A DNA stretch of 64,000 bases from Glandiceps talaboti (lineage: Eukaryota > Hemichordata > Enteropneusta > Spengelidae). The notes under the pieces are model-generated. The model searched no databases and was not told where the DNA came from. It saw nothing but the letters and a program-made list of their open reading frames with translations. The DNA lies in NCBI RefSeq assembly GCF_964340395.1, contig NC_135565.1:6382642-6446641 (forward strand). The letters run 5' to 3'. A program made the translations under genes and the position numbers. Shown piece by piece: positions 47,401 to 60,385 of the stretch (its first letter is position 1; each line of letters opens with the position of its first letter).

Positions 47401-50400
47401 GATTACTAGTACTGACAGTGTGTGATGGATTACTAGTACTGACAGTGTGTGATGGATTACTAGTACTGACAGTGTGTGATGGATTACTAGTACAGACAGT
47501 GTGAGATGGATTATTAGTATTGACAGTGTGATGGATTACTAGTACAGACAGTGTGATGGATTACTAGTACTGACAGTGTGTGATGGATTACTAGTACTGA
47601 CTGTGTGTGATGGATTACTAGTACTGACAGTGTGTGATGGATTACTAGTACTGACAGTGTGTGATGGATTACTAGTACTGACAGTGTGAGATGGATTATT
47701 AGTATTGACAGTGTGTGACGGATTACTAGTACTGACAGTGTGTGATGGATTACTAGTACTGACAGTGTGTGACGGATTACTAGTACTGACAGTGTGTGAC
47801 GGATTACTAGTACTGACAGTGTGTGACGGATTACTAGTACTGACTGTGTGTGATGGATTACTAGTACTGACAGTGTGTGATGGATTACTAGTACTGACAG
47901 TGTGTGATGGATTACTAGTACTGACAGTGTGTGATGGATTACTAGTACTGACAGTGTGTGATGGATTACTAGTACTGACAGTGTGTGATGGATTACTAGT
48001 ACTGACTGTGTGTGATGGATTACTAGTACTGACAGTGTGTGACGGATTACTAGTACTGACAGTGTGTGACGGATTACTAGTACTGACAGTGTGTGATGGA
48101 TTACTAGTACAGACAGTGTGTGATGGATTACTAGTACTGACAGTGTGTGATGGATTACTAGTACAGACAGTGTGTGATGGATTACTAGTACTGACAGTGT
48201 GTGATGGATTACTAGTATTGACAGTGTGTGATGGATTACTAGTACTGACAGTGTGTGATGGATTACTAGTACTGACAGTGTGTGATGGATTACTAGTATT
48301 GACAGTGTGTGATGGATTACTAGTAGTACTGACAGTGTGTGATGGATTACTAGTATTGACAGTGTGTGATGGATTACTAGTAGTACTGACAGTGTGTGAT
48401 GGATTACTAGTACTGACAGTGTGTGATGGATTACTAGTACTGACAGTGTGTGATGGATTACTAGTATTGACAGTGTGTGATGGATTACTAGTACTGACAG
48501 TGTGTGACGGATTACTAGTACTGACAGTGTGTGATGGATTACTAGTACTGACAGTTTGTGATGGATTACTAGTACTGACAGTGTGTGATGGATTACTAGT
48601 ATTGACAGTGTGTGATGGATTACTAGTACTGACAGTGTGTGATGGATTACTAGTACTGACAGTGTGTGATGGATTACTAGTACAGACAGTGTGTGACGGA
48701 TTACTAGTACTGACAGTGTGTGATGGATTACTAGTACTGACAGTGTGTGATGGATTACTAGTAGTACTGACAGCGTGACGGATTACTAGTACTGACAGTG
48801 TGTGATGGATTACTAGTACTGACAGCGTGACGGATTACTCGTACTGACAGTGTGTGATGGATTATTAGTACTGACAGTGTGTGATGGATTACTAGTACTG
48901 ACAGTGTGTGATGGATTACTAGTATTGACAGTGTGATGGATTACTCGTACTGACAGTGTGTGATGGATTACTAGTACTGACAGTGTGTGACGGATTACTA
49001 GTACTGACAGTGTGTGATGGATTACTAGTAGGGACAGTGTGTGATGGATTACTAGTACGGACAGTGTGTGATGGATTACTAGTACTGACAGAGTGTGATG
49101 GATTACTAGTACTGACAGTGTGTGATGGATTACTAGTACAGACAGTGTGTGATGGATTACTCGTACTGACAGTGTGTGATGGATTACTAGTACTGACAGT
49201 GTGTGATGGATTACTAGTACTGACAGTGTGTGATGGATTACTAGTATTGACAGTGTGTGATGGATTACTAGTACAGACAGTGTGTGACGGATTACTAGTA
49301 CTGACAGTGTGTGATGGATTACTAGTATTGACAGTGTGTGATGGATTACTAGTACTGACAGTGTGTGATGGATTACTAGTACTGACAGTGTGATGGATTA
49401 CTAGTACTGACAGTGTGTGATGGATTACTAGTACTGACAGTGTGTGACGGATTACTAGTACTGACAGTGTGTGATGGATTACTAGTACTGACAGTGTGTG
49501 ATGGATTACTAGTACTGACAGTGTGTGATGGATTACTAGTACTGACAGTGTGTGACGGATTACTAGTACTGACAGTGTGTGATGGATTACTAGTACTGAC
49601 AGTGTGTGACGGGTTACTAGTACTGACAGTGTGTGATGGATTACTAGTACAGACAGTGTGTGATGGATTACTAGTACTGACAGTGTGTGACGGATTACTA
49701 GTACTGACAGTGTGTGATGGATTACTAGTACTGACAGTGTGTGATGGATTACTAGTACTGACAGTGTGTGATGGATTACTAGTACAGACAGTGTGTGATG
49801 GATTACTAGTACTGACAGTGTGTGATGGATTACTAGTACTGACAGTGTGTGATGGATTACTAGTACAGACAGTGTGTGATGGATTACTAGTACTGACAGT
49901 GTGTGATGGATTACTAGTACAGACAGTGTGTGATGGATTACTAGTACTGACAGTGTGTGATGGATTACTAGTACTGACAGTGTGTGATGGATTACTAGTA
50001 CTGACAGTGTGTGATGGATTACTAGTACTGACAGTGTGTGATGGATTACTAGTACTGACTGTGTGTGATGGATTACTAGTACTGACAGTGTGTGATGGAT
50101 TACTAGTACTGACTGTGTGTGATGGATTACTAGTACTGACAGTGTGTGATGGATTACTAGTATTGACAGTGTGTGATGGATTACTAGTACTGACAGTGTG
50201 TGATGGATTACTAGTACTGACAGTGTGTGATGGATTACTAGTACTGACAGTGTGTGATGGATTACTAGTACTGAGAGTGTGTGACGGATTACTAGTACTG
50301 ACAGTGTGTGATGGATTACTAGTACTGACAGTGTGTGATGGATTACTAGTACTGACAGTGTGTGATGGATTACTAGTACTGACAGTGTGTGATGGATTAC

Positions 50401-52344
50401 TAGTACTGACAGTGTGTGATGGATTACTAGTACTGACAGTGTGTGATGGATTACTAGTACTGACAGTGTGTGATGGATTACTAGTACTGAGAGTGTGTGA
50501 CGGATTACTAGTACTGACAGTGTGTGATGGATTACTAGTACTGACAGTGTGTGATGGATTACTAGTACTGACAGTGTGTGATGGATTACTAGTACTGACA
50601 GTGTGTGATGGATTACTAGTACTGACAGTGTGTGATGGATTACTAGTATTGACAGTGTGTGGATTACTAGTACTGACAGTGTGTGATGGATTACTAGTAC
50701 TGACAGTGTGTGATGGATTACTAGTACTGACAGTGTGTGATGGATTACTAGTACAGACAGTGTGTGATGGATTACTAGTACTGACAGTGTGTGATGGATT
50801 ACTAGTACTGACAGTGTGTGATGGATTACTAGTATTGACAGTGTGTGATGGATTACTAGTACTGACAGTGTGTGACGGATTACTAGTACAGACAGTGTGT
50901 GATGGATTACTAGTACTGACAGTGTGTGATGGATTACTAGTACAGACAGTGTGTGATGGATTACTAGTACTGACAGTGTGTGATGGATTACTAGTACTGA
51001 CAGTGTGTGATGGATTACTAGTATTGATAGTGTGTGATGGATTACTAGTACTGACAGTGTGTGACGGATTACTAGTACAGACAGTGTGTGATGGATTACT
51101 AGTACTGACAGTGTGTGATGGATTACTAGTACTGACAGTGTGTGATGGATTACTAGTACTGAGAGTGTGTGACGGATTACTAGTACTGACAGTGTGTGAT
51201 GGATTACTAGTACTGACAGTGTGTGATGGATTACTAGTATTGACAGTGTGTGGATTACTAGTACTGACAGTGTGTGATGGATTACTAGTACTGACAGTGT
51301 GTGACGGATTACTAGTACTGACAGTGTGACAGATTACTAGTACAGACAGTGTGTGATGGATTACTAGTACTGACAGTGTGTGATGGATTACTAGTACTGA
51401 CAGTGTGTGATGGATTACTAGTACAGACAGTGTGTGATGGATTACTAGTACAGACAGTGTGTGATGGATTACTAGTATTGACAGTGTGTGATGGATTACT
51501 AGTACTGACAGTGTGATGGATTACTAGTACAGACAGTGTGTGATGGATTACTAGTACAGACAGTGTGTGATGGATTACTAGTACAGACAGTGTGATGGAT
51601 TACTAGTACAGACAGTGTGTGATGGATTACTAGTACAGACAGTGTGTGATGGATTACTAGTACTGACAGTGTGTGATGGATTACTAGTACTGACAGTGTG
51701 TGACGGATTACTAGTACTGACAGTGTGTGATGGATTACTAGTACTGACAGTGTGTGATGGATTACTAGTATTGACAGTGTGTGATGGATTACTAGTACTG
51801 ACAGTGTGTGATGGATTACTAGTACTGACAGTGTGTGATGGATTACTAGTATTGACAGTGTGATGGATTACTAGTACTGACAGTGTGTGATGGATTACTA
51901 GTATTGACAGTGTGTGATGGATTACTAGTATTGACAGTGTGTGGATTACTAGTACTGACAGTGTGTGATGGATTACTAGTACTGACAGTGTGATGGATTA
52001 CTAGTACTGACAGTGTGTGATGGATTACTAGTACTGACAGTGTGTGATGGATTACTAGTACTGACAGTGTGTGATGGATTACTAGTACTGACAGTGTGTG
52101 ATGGATTACTAGTACTGACAGTGTGTGATGGATTACTAGTACTGACAGTGTGTGATGGATTACTAGTACTGACAGTGTGTGATGGATTACTAGTATTGAC
52201 AGTATGTGATGGATTACTAGTACTGACAGTGTGTGACGGATTACTAGTACAGACAGTGTGTGACGGATTACTAGTACAGACAGTGTGTGATGGATTACTA
52301 GTAGTACTGACAGTGTGTGATGGATTACTAGTACTGACAGTGTG

Positions 52345-53600
52345 ATGGATTATTAGTACTGACAGTGTGTGATGGATTACTAGTACTGACAGTGTGTGAT
52401 GGATTACTAGTACTGACAGTGTGAGACGGATTACTAGTACTGACAGTGTGATGGATTACTAGTATTGACAGTGTGATATGGATTACTAGTACTGACAGTG
52501 TGTGATGGATTACTAGTATTGACAGTGTGTGATGGATTACTAGTACTGACAGTGTGATATGGATTACTAGTACAGACAGTGTGTGATGGATTACTAGTAC
52601 TGACAGTGTGATGGATTACTAGTACTGACAGTGTGTGACGGATTACTAGTACTGACAGTGTGTGATGGATTACTAGTACTGACAGTGTGTGATGGATTAC
52701 TAGTACTGACAGTGTGTGATGGATTACTAGTACAGACAGTGTGTGATGGATTACTAGTACAGACAGTGTGTGATGGATTACTAGTATAGACAGTGTGTGA
52801 TGGATTACTAGTACAGACAGTGTGTGATGGATTACTAGTACAGACAGTGTGTGATGGATTACTAGTACTGACAGTGTGTGATGGATTACTAGTACAGACA
52901 GTGTGTGATGGATTACTAGTACAGACAGTGTGTGATGGATTACTAGTACTGACAGTGTGTGATGGATTACTAGTACAGACAGTGTGTGATGGATTACTAG
53001 TACTGACAGTGTGTGATGGATTACTAGTACAGACAGTGTGTGATGGATTACTAGTACTGACAGTGTGTGATGGATTACTAGTACTGACAGTGTGTGATGG
53101 ATTACTAGTACTGACAGTGTGTGATGGATTACTAGTACTGACAGTGTGTGATGGATTACTAGTACTGACAGTGTGTGATGGATTACTAGTACAGACAGTG
53201 TGTGATGGATTACTAGTACTGACAGTGTGTGATGGATTACTAGTACAGACAGTGTGTGATGGATTACTAGTACAGGCAGTGTGTGATGGATTACTAGTAC
53301 TGACAGTGTGTGATGGATTACTAGTACAGACAGTGTGTGATGGATTACTAGTACTGACAGTGTGTGATGGATTACTAGTACTGACAGTGTGTGATGGATT
53401 ACTAGTACTGACAGTGTGTGATGGATTACTAGTACAGACAGTGTGTGATGGATTACTAGTACTGACAGTGTGTGATGGATTACTAGTACAGACAGTGTGT
53501 GATGGATTACTAGTACAGACAGTGTGTGATGGATTACTAGTACAGACAGTGTGTGATGGATTACTAGTACTGACAGTGTGTGATGGATTACTAGTACTGA
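52345..53600 (+). repeat. Higher-order block, repeated at 54657-55912 (offset 2312 bp)
   Basis: Rare variants lie at the same offset: AGTATAGACAG at about 52785 and 55097, and ACAGGCAGTG at 53272 and 55584. Unit order between them is the same. The copies diverge after about 53600 and 55912. Confidence 0.85.
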
Positions 53601-56248
53601 CAGTGTGTGACGGATTACTAGTACTGACAGTGTGTGACGGATTACTAGTACTGACAGTGTGTGACGGATTACTGGTACTGACAGTGTGTGACGGATTACT
53701 AGTACAGACAGTGTGTGACGGATTACTAGTACTGACAGTGTGTGATGGATTACTAGTACAGACAGTGTGTGATGGATTACTAGTACTGACAGTGTGTGAT
53801 GGATTACTAGTACTGACAGTGTGTGATGGATTACTAGTACTGACAGTGTGATATGGATTACTAGTACTGACAGTGTGTGACAGATTACTAGTACTGACAG
53901 TGTGTGATGGATTACTAGTACAGACAGTGTGTGATGGATTACTAGTACTGACAGTGTGTGATGGATTACTAGTACTGACAGTGTGTGATGGATTACTAGT
54001 ATTGACAGTGTGTGATGGATTACTAGTATTGACAGTGTGTGGATTACTAGTACTGACAGTGTGTGATGGATTACTAGTACTGACAGTGTGATGGATTACT
54101 AGTACTGACAGTGTGTGATGGATTACTAGTACTGACAGTGTGTGATGGATTACTAGTATTGACAGTGTGTGACAGATTACTAGTATTGACAGTGTGATGG
54201 ATTACTAGTACTGACAGTGTGTGATGGATTACTAGTACTGACAGTGTGTGATGGATTACTAGTACTGACAGTGTGTGATGGATTACTAGTACTGACAGTG
54301 TGTGATGGATTACTAGTACTGACAGTGTGTGATGGATTACTAGTACTGACAGTGTGTGATGGATTACTAGTACTGACAGTGTGTGATGGATTACTAGTAC
54401 TGACAGTGTGTGATGGATTACTAGTACTGACAGTGTGTGATGGATTACTAGTACTGACAGTGTGTGATGGATTACTAGTACTGACAGTGTGTGATGGATT
54501 ACTAGTATTGACAGTATGTGATGGATTACTAGTACTGACAGTGTGTGACGGATTACTAGTACAGACAGTGTGTGACGGATTACTAGTACAGACAGTGTGT
54601 GATGGATTACTAGTAGTACTGACAGTGTGTGATGGATTACTAGTACTGACAGTGTGATGGATTATTAGTACTGACAGTGTGTGATGGATTACTAGTACTG
54701 ACAGTGTGTGATGGATTACTAGTACTGACAGTGTGAGACGGATTACTAGTACTGACAGTGTGATGGATTACTAGTATTGACAGTGTGATATGGATTACTA
54801 GTACTGACAGTGTGTGATGGATTACTAGTATTGACAGTGTGTGATGGATTACTAGTACTGACAGTGTGATATGGATTACTAGTACAGACAGTGTGTGATG
54901 GATTACTAGTACTGACAGTGTGATGGATTACTAGTACTGACAGTGTGTGACGGATTACTAGTACTGACAGTGTGTGATGGATTACTAGTACTGACAGTGT
55001 GTGATGGATTACTAGTACTGACAGTGTGTGATGGATTACTAGTACAGACAGTGTGTGATGGATTACTAGTACAGACAGTGTGTGATGGATTACTAGTATA
55101 GACAGTGTGTGATGGATTACTAGTACAGACAGTGTGTGATGGATTACTAGTACAGACAGTGTGTGATGGATTACTAGTACTGACAGTGTGTGATGGATTA
55201 CTAGTACAGACAGTGTGTGATGGATTACTAGTACAGACAGTGTGTGATGGATTACTAGTACTGACAGTGTGTGATGGATTACTAGTACAGACAGTGTGTG
55301 ATGGATTACTAGTACTGACAGTGTGTGATGGATTACTAGTACAGACAGTGTGTGATGGATTACTAGTACTGACAGTGTGTGATGGATTACTAGTACTGAC
55401 AGTGTGTGATGGATTACTAGTACTGACAGTGTGTGATGGATTACTAGTACTGACAGTGTGTGATGGATTACTAGTACTGACAGTGTGTGATGGATTACTA
55501 GTACAGACAGTGTGTGATGGATTACTAGTACTGACAGTGTGTGATGGATTACTAGTACAGACAGTGTGTGATGGATTACTAGTACAGGCAGTGTGTGATG
55601 GATTACTAGTACTGACAGTGTGTGATGGATTACTAGTACAGACAGTGTGTGATGGATTACTAGTACTGACAGTGTGTGATGGATTACTAGTACTGACAGT
55701 GTGTGATGGATTACTAGTACTGACAGTGTGTGATGGATTACTAGTACAGACAGTGTGTGATGGATTACTAGTACTGACAGTGTGTGATGGATTACTAGTA
55801 CAGACAGTGTGTGATGGATTACTAGTACAGACAGTGTGTGATGGATTACTAGTACAGACAGTGTGTGATGGATTACTAGTACTGACAGTGTGTGATGGAT
55901 TACTAGTACTGACAGTGTGTGATGGATTACTAGTACTGACAGTGTGTGACAGATTACTAGTACTGACAGTGTGTGATGGATTACTAGTACAGACAGTGTG
56001 TGATGGATTACTAGTACAGACAGTGTGTGATGGATTACTAGTACAGACAGTGTGTGATGGATTACTAGTACAGACAGTGTGTGATGGATTACTAGTACTG
56101 ACAGTGTGTGATGGATTACTAGTACAGACAGTGTGTGATGGATTACTATTACTACCGACATGATGTGCTGTACATCCTGTCCCCAGCAGGAGATTTAGCT
56201 AGATTTTCGGTAAAAAAATTGTCACTTTGAATATACAATGTACATGTC

Positions 56249-56652
56249 AGGGCTTGAAATTAACTTTTTCCTTTGGTAGTCCTAGTGGGCTACCAGTTTC
56301 AAAAATTGGTAGCCCAGGGATTGTAACCTTTAGTCCGATATTCCTGAACTGAAAACAGATTTCCTCTATTGGAAAAATGTGTATTACTAATTAAAAATAC
56401 TTTCATGTCCATAAATCATTCAATCCCTCATCACATAATCAGTGGTAGCCTGAGTGGGCTCATTCCATCCCTCATCACATAATCAGTGGTAGCCTGAGTG
56501 GGCTCATTCCATCCCTCATCACATAATCAGTGGTAGCCTGAGTGGGCTCATTCAATCCCTCATCACATAATCAGTGGTAGCCTGAGTGGGCTATCAGCTG
56601 CAAACTAATTGGTAGTCTGTGGGCATGGAACTACTGTTAATTTGGAGCCCTG
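56249..56652 (-). mobile_element. MITE family E, second full copy
   Basis: Left end AGGGCTTGAAATTAAC, right end GTTAATTTGGAGCCCT. It is inverted relative to 27423-27712 and about 110 bp longer, because an internal segment is tandemly repeated (56417-56592). It begins about 90 bp after the satellite ends. Confidence 0.8.
56417..56592 (+). repeat. 44-bp tandem repeat inside the MITE, four copies
   Basis: CCCTCATCACATAATCAGTG and GTAGCCTGAGTGGGCT recur every 44 bp (first at 56425, next 56469). Units are identical apart from AATCC/ATCC at the joint. Confidence 0.9.
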
Positions 56653-56799
56653 CATTATGTGGCGAGAGGGAGAGATCACAGAAGACAAAAATAACTACAC
56701 AAAGATGTACATGTACATTTTGTGTAGAAACTAGACTTTGGTTATTCCTAGTATACATACCAATGTTATGAGTGGAGGTATAGTTACTAGACTAGCTAT

Positions 56800-57205
56800 A
56801 GGGTCATTCCCCAGGGGGCTACTCCCCTTATTTGAGTATACATCATGTTCTGCCCTTTGGGGTACGTTTTCTAGCCATTTGGTCTAAAATGGGGTCTGGT
56901 TGTTTTTTTTCGAGCTGAAGAATCTGAAACGGGGTCCTCTTTGCATTATATTCTTATTTTGCTTTGTCTAAAATGTGGTCCATTGTTCTTTACAAAATCA
57001 TAACTGCCATTAATTGTCCCAAAATGTTGCCTCCTAAGGAAAATGTATTTGTATGTAAACTTCCATCTTTTAAAAAACCCTGTAATATGGTCTAAAATGG
57101 GGTATTGCTTTTTGGTCTAAAATGGGGCTGGGGGTTTCCAGCACTGGCCACACATCTCTATCAGAGCTGACCACTGGTATTGCCCCCTGGGGGTCATTCC
57201 AGGAC
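56800..57205 (-). mobile_element. TCTAAAATGGGG repeat element with GC-rich inverted ends
   Basis: GGTCATTCCCCAGGGGGCTA at the left faces GCCCCCTGGGGGTCATTCC at the right. The interior repeats GGTCTAAAATGGGG four times with variants. A related fragment lies at 17528-17737. No coding capacity. Confidence 0.6.
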
Positions 57206-57689
57206 TGTACTCACTAAGTTGACAACCCACAATATCACACAAAAGAGCTCCGCAATATTCATGGCTCCCAAAAGAAATCTAAATGTCACCATGCTTGTCA
57301 GTTTTATTAGAATTTAAAATGCCACAAATTATATATAGACATAGGGGAAAAAGGAAAGTGCTTACTTACAAGAATTTATTGCTTTCATGACAATAAATTA
57401 CGAACTTACGATTTGAATCAAGGATAAAGACATAATTTAATGGAAAGTGGCTAATATTGACCTACAAATCTAGTACATCCTCAGTGACCTACATTTTGTA
57501 CATGTACAAATCTACACCCTGACCTACATTTGTTGTAATACACGCCATGAGACCAAGGGTTTTATTTATTGATTAGTAGCGTTTGGCCTGGTCACACTGA
57601 CACTGACAGTCTTTGTGAAACTCTAGTGATAAAGCCAAACAATGGACTGTTTGATCGTAAAGTCTGACAATCTGTACTAGCCTACCTGT

Positions 57690-57925
57690 GACTGTGACTG
57701 TGCCTCAGTCAACCCAGCTGTATAATTGGGGACCTGGTAGGATGTAGGTTGCAATGTGAAGGCTTTAATCCTATGCGCTTAAATGGCTGCAATGGCTGTA
57801 TGCTCCCCGGGGAGTTGAGGAACACTAAAGGGCTATTGTGCTGTTCTGATCCAAGCCAGGGATAATAATTGTAAAGCGTTTTGAGCATGGCATGGGAAAG
57901 CGCTATATAAGAACGCTATATTTAA
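57690..57925 (+). mobile_element. SINE-like element, 3' end AAGCGCTATATAAG
   Basis: CAATGGCTGTATGCTCCCCG, TGATCCAAGCCAGGGATAAT and TTGTAAAGCGTTTTGAGC end in GAAAGCGCTATATAAGAACG. GTAAAGCG.TTTGAG...AAGCGCTATATAA is a well-known conserved 3' tail in animal SINEs and their partner LINEs. The 5' head is unclear: CTCAGTCAACCCAGCTG near 57702 is no clean A box. Confidence 0.6.
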
Positions 57926-58065
57926 ACAATAATGTACGCCCTCCCAGCCCATAATGGACGAAAGCAAACTTTGAACGACATAATGGGCGAGGCGACAGCC
58001 GAGCCCATTATGGAGTGCAAAGTTTGCTTGAGTCCATTATGGACTGGGAGGGTGTACATTATTGT
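57926..58065. repeat. Inverted repeat with ~30-bp arms
   Basis: AATAATGTACGCCCTCCCAG, then CCCATAATGGAC, is faced by GTCCATTATGGACTGGGAGG, then GTGTACATTATT. Shorter inverted words (GCAAACTTTG, CAAAGTTTGC) lie inside, so the whole 140 bp can fold into one long stem. Confidence 0.75.
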
Positions 58066-58485
58066 TATTATTTTATAGTTTTGCCAATTCCAGTGAATTT
58101 GTAGACCGAGAAACGCAAAACAACGTATAATATACACAGCGCTGAACATCGTCTGCCATGTTCGGCCCGGAAGCTGAATACTAATCATAGCGACACACGT
58201 ACGTACACGTACACACACATATACACTTCAATGAACAGCTGTGAACACAAATTTGTTTCATGAATGCGTTGTATTTTTAAACAGTGGCAATGACAATCAT
58301 AAGTAACAACATACATTTCGAAAAAATACCTAGTCGTATGAAGAAACAGAACAAATAAGCTTGTATTGTTATGCTCGTTCCGGGGCCGCGATGCCCAATA
58401 ACGGAGTACATTATCAGTAATAATGTACAGCGATGACGTCACAAAATTCACTGGAATTGGTAATGCTATAATATAATATGATACA
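58066..58485. mobile_element. MITE-like element with ~35-bp TIRs
   Basis: Left: TTATAGTTTTGCCAATTCCA, then GTGAATTTG. Right: CAAAATTCACTGGAATTGG, then TAATGCTATAA. Also inside the right end, GTACATTATCAGTAATAATG echoes the adjacent inverted repeat, so both may be parts of one composite element. No transposase; overlapping minus-strand frames at 57922-58451 are not conserved. Confidence 0.7.
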
Positions 58486-58489
58486 TATG

Positions 58490-60225
58490 GTACATAATGT
58501 ACAAGTACATGTATGTAACTTTAGTCTTCCAGAATCCAATTAACACATCTAGTTTTATTCTCAGTGCGGAATGCTTTTAATCTCAGAATCAACACATCAA
58601 AATGATCACATCGTGGCACACCATGTCTCTTTTTATAGCACCGTTCATTATGTGCTCTAGAGGCTCGTTATTTTGAAGTTCGGAGGAAGAAATAACAGCT
58701 CTGGTTTGTGAGAATGAATCAACAATATTCACAAAAACAGCTGTGGTTTGTGTGTTTATTACAGCTGAAATTTGTCTACAACTACAAAACAAACTTACAG
58801 TACTTGCGTACACTCTTTGTCAGACCTGTGAGGACTGTACCAGTCTCATTACCTGTCTAGTTTTAATACATAAATGTAGACAATGATGAATGCCAAGGGG
58901 TGTCATCTATAATAAAGATACAGTGTAATTACGGAATTAAATGACTGGGGGGTTTTGTGTCCGACAACAGAAATTGACAGCAAATGTTAGCATCACTCTT
59001 TTTTGTTGCCACTATTAAAGAGAGCATATGATTGTCATATTTGCCAAAGGCAAATAAAAGCAACCCAGACATAGACGTCATTGGGCCTAGAATAAATTGC
59101 TATAACCATATAGAAAATTAACAATTCTATTTTGGTACGTAAGTGTAATATTAAAAAATGTTAAAGACCACAACAATGAAATAGGTTAATGTTATTATAC
59201 ATAATTGTCAGTATATACAAGTAACAATTTTCTTAATTAAACATTTTTACATGAGTTTAGATACCAACAGACAGCTACAGTGTATTATAATCTTTTTTTT
59301 GTTTTGATTGCATTATAAATTTAAATTGCTATTTCTTTTCTGTACTATCGAATTTTGAACTGTTACACTAAATCATTCAATATTATTAGCCAAGCAATTC
59401 GGTACAGAGAAATATTTTCCCCACGGCTCATTTTATAGACTAATTAAAAGAATATAAGTGACATCTGTTGCTGTTACTGTTAGTACAATGTACATCTAAA
59501 CAGTAGTAGCCTGGTATCTATGTTAGTCAAGTGGGCCATGGGGAGTTCGACTATTGTCTCCCCTCACGCCGAGCATTCTCTCTACACTTTTTAACTTTAA
59601 TTGAAGCTACATTTTGTATATAGACAGAAAGACAACACAAATTCTTATTTGGTATTTTTAAGTTACCCGCTGAGAGATAACAATCAATAGCATAGTGTCA
59701 CCACATCATCAGGATCAACTCAATATGGGGGGGGGGGGGGGGGTTCTAACTTATCCAGTTGAGTCAAATCTGAGTAAACTCTAGTCTTACAACATATAAA
59801 ATACACAAATATGAATAGTTAATGTCGACTCTGAGTTGGGCTAAATTTAGGTCAGGTACAAATTGGGGGGTTTAGAGTCGACTTATCCTTTGTGTCTGAC
59901 ACAAAATTTCATTTGATTACGTAAGTGTATTTAGTTTCCTAGATAAATAGTGTTCCAGGGTTAAAGTTCAGGGTTTCTGCTAAAATGATTGGAACAAATG
60001 AAGGCTTTGCTAATATTGAGTGACTTTGGTATGTGATCTGTGTCAGGTACAAAAATTCAGTGTGAATGGGTCCCAAATTCAGCTTATTAGTTTTACTACA
60101 TGTACATGATGTATATATAAGTACACTGTAAATATGATTAAATGGACATTATGAATGTTAGTCTGAACGGTCCAGTCGGTGTGGATCTTTCATGCTACAT
60201 GAATAATGTCTGTTGATAGGAGGAA
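58490..60225. other. No supported gene; G-run at 59727-59742
   Basis: Mostly AT-rich. An imperfect inverted pair (GTCGACTCTGAG and TAGAGTCGAC) lies at about 59824-59882. Confidence 0.4.
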
Positions 60226-60385
60226 CCAATCAAAAGGGATGGATTTCAGAAGTAGCCAATCACAAAGGAATGGATTTCAGAAGTAGCCAATCACAAAGGA
60301 ATGGATTTCAGAAGTAGCCAATCACAAAGGAATGGATTTCAGAAGTAGCCAATCACAAAGGAATGGATTTCAGAAGTAGCAAATC
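60225..60385 (+). repeat. 31-bp tandem repeat, ~5 copies
   Basis: GGATTTCAGAAGTAGCCAAT recurs every 31 bp from 60241 (next 60272). Internal units are identical; the outer two are diverged. Contains CCAAT boxes by sequence only. Confidence 0.92.

Larger units (their letters stand above)
44192..56158 (+). repeat. 12-kb satellite of 27-bp units (~440 copies)
   Basis: The unit contains GTGTGTGATGG followed by ATTACTAGTACTGACA. It holds two short palindromes, TACTAGTA and ACTGACAGT. Main variants are GAT/GAC, CTGACAG/CAGACAG and AGTACTG/AGTATTG, plus 25- and 24-bp length variants (GTGATGG, GTGGATT) that break frames. As 27 is a multiple of 3, open frames stay in phase (VCDGLLVLT on plus, HHTLSVLVI on minus), giving up to 638 codons; these are a by-product of the unit. 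Higher-order duplications exist (see findings). Not a coding gene on present evidence. Confidence 0.97.

Noticed and set aside
49413-51329. 638-codon open frame (and others at 45006, 47705, 52793, 55105 and minus 54746-56161) as a repetitive protein gene
   Set aside because: The frame is a direct consequence of a stop-free 27-bp unit. It is broken by indels elsewhere in the array, is open on both strands, and has no start context, signal peptide or non-repeat domain.
58589-58813. Minus-strand 74-codon frame as the missing A/B exon of the receptor
   Set aside because: More than 30 kb upstream, no sequence link to the receptor, and no donor in the required phase was identified.
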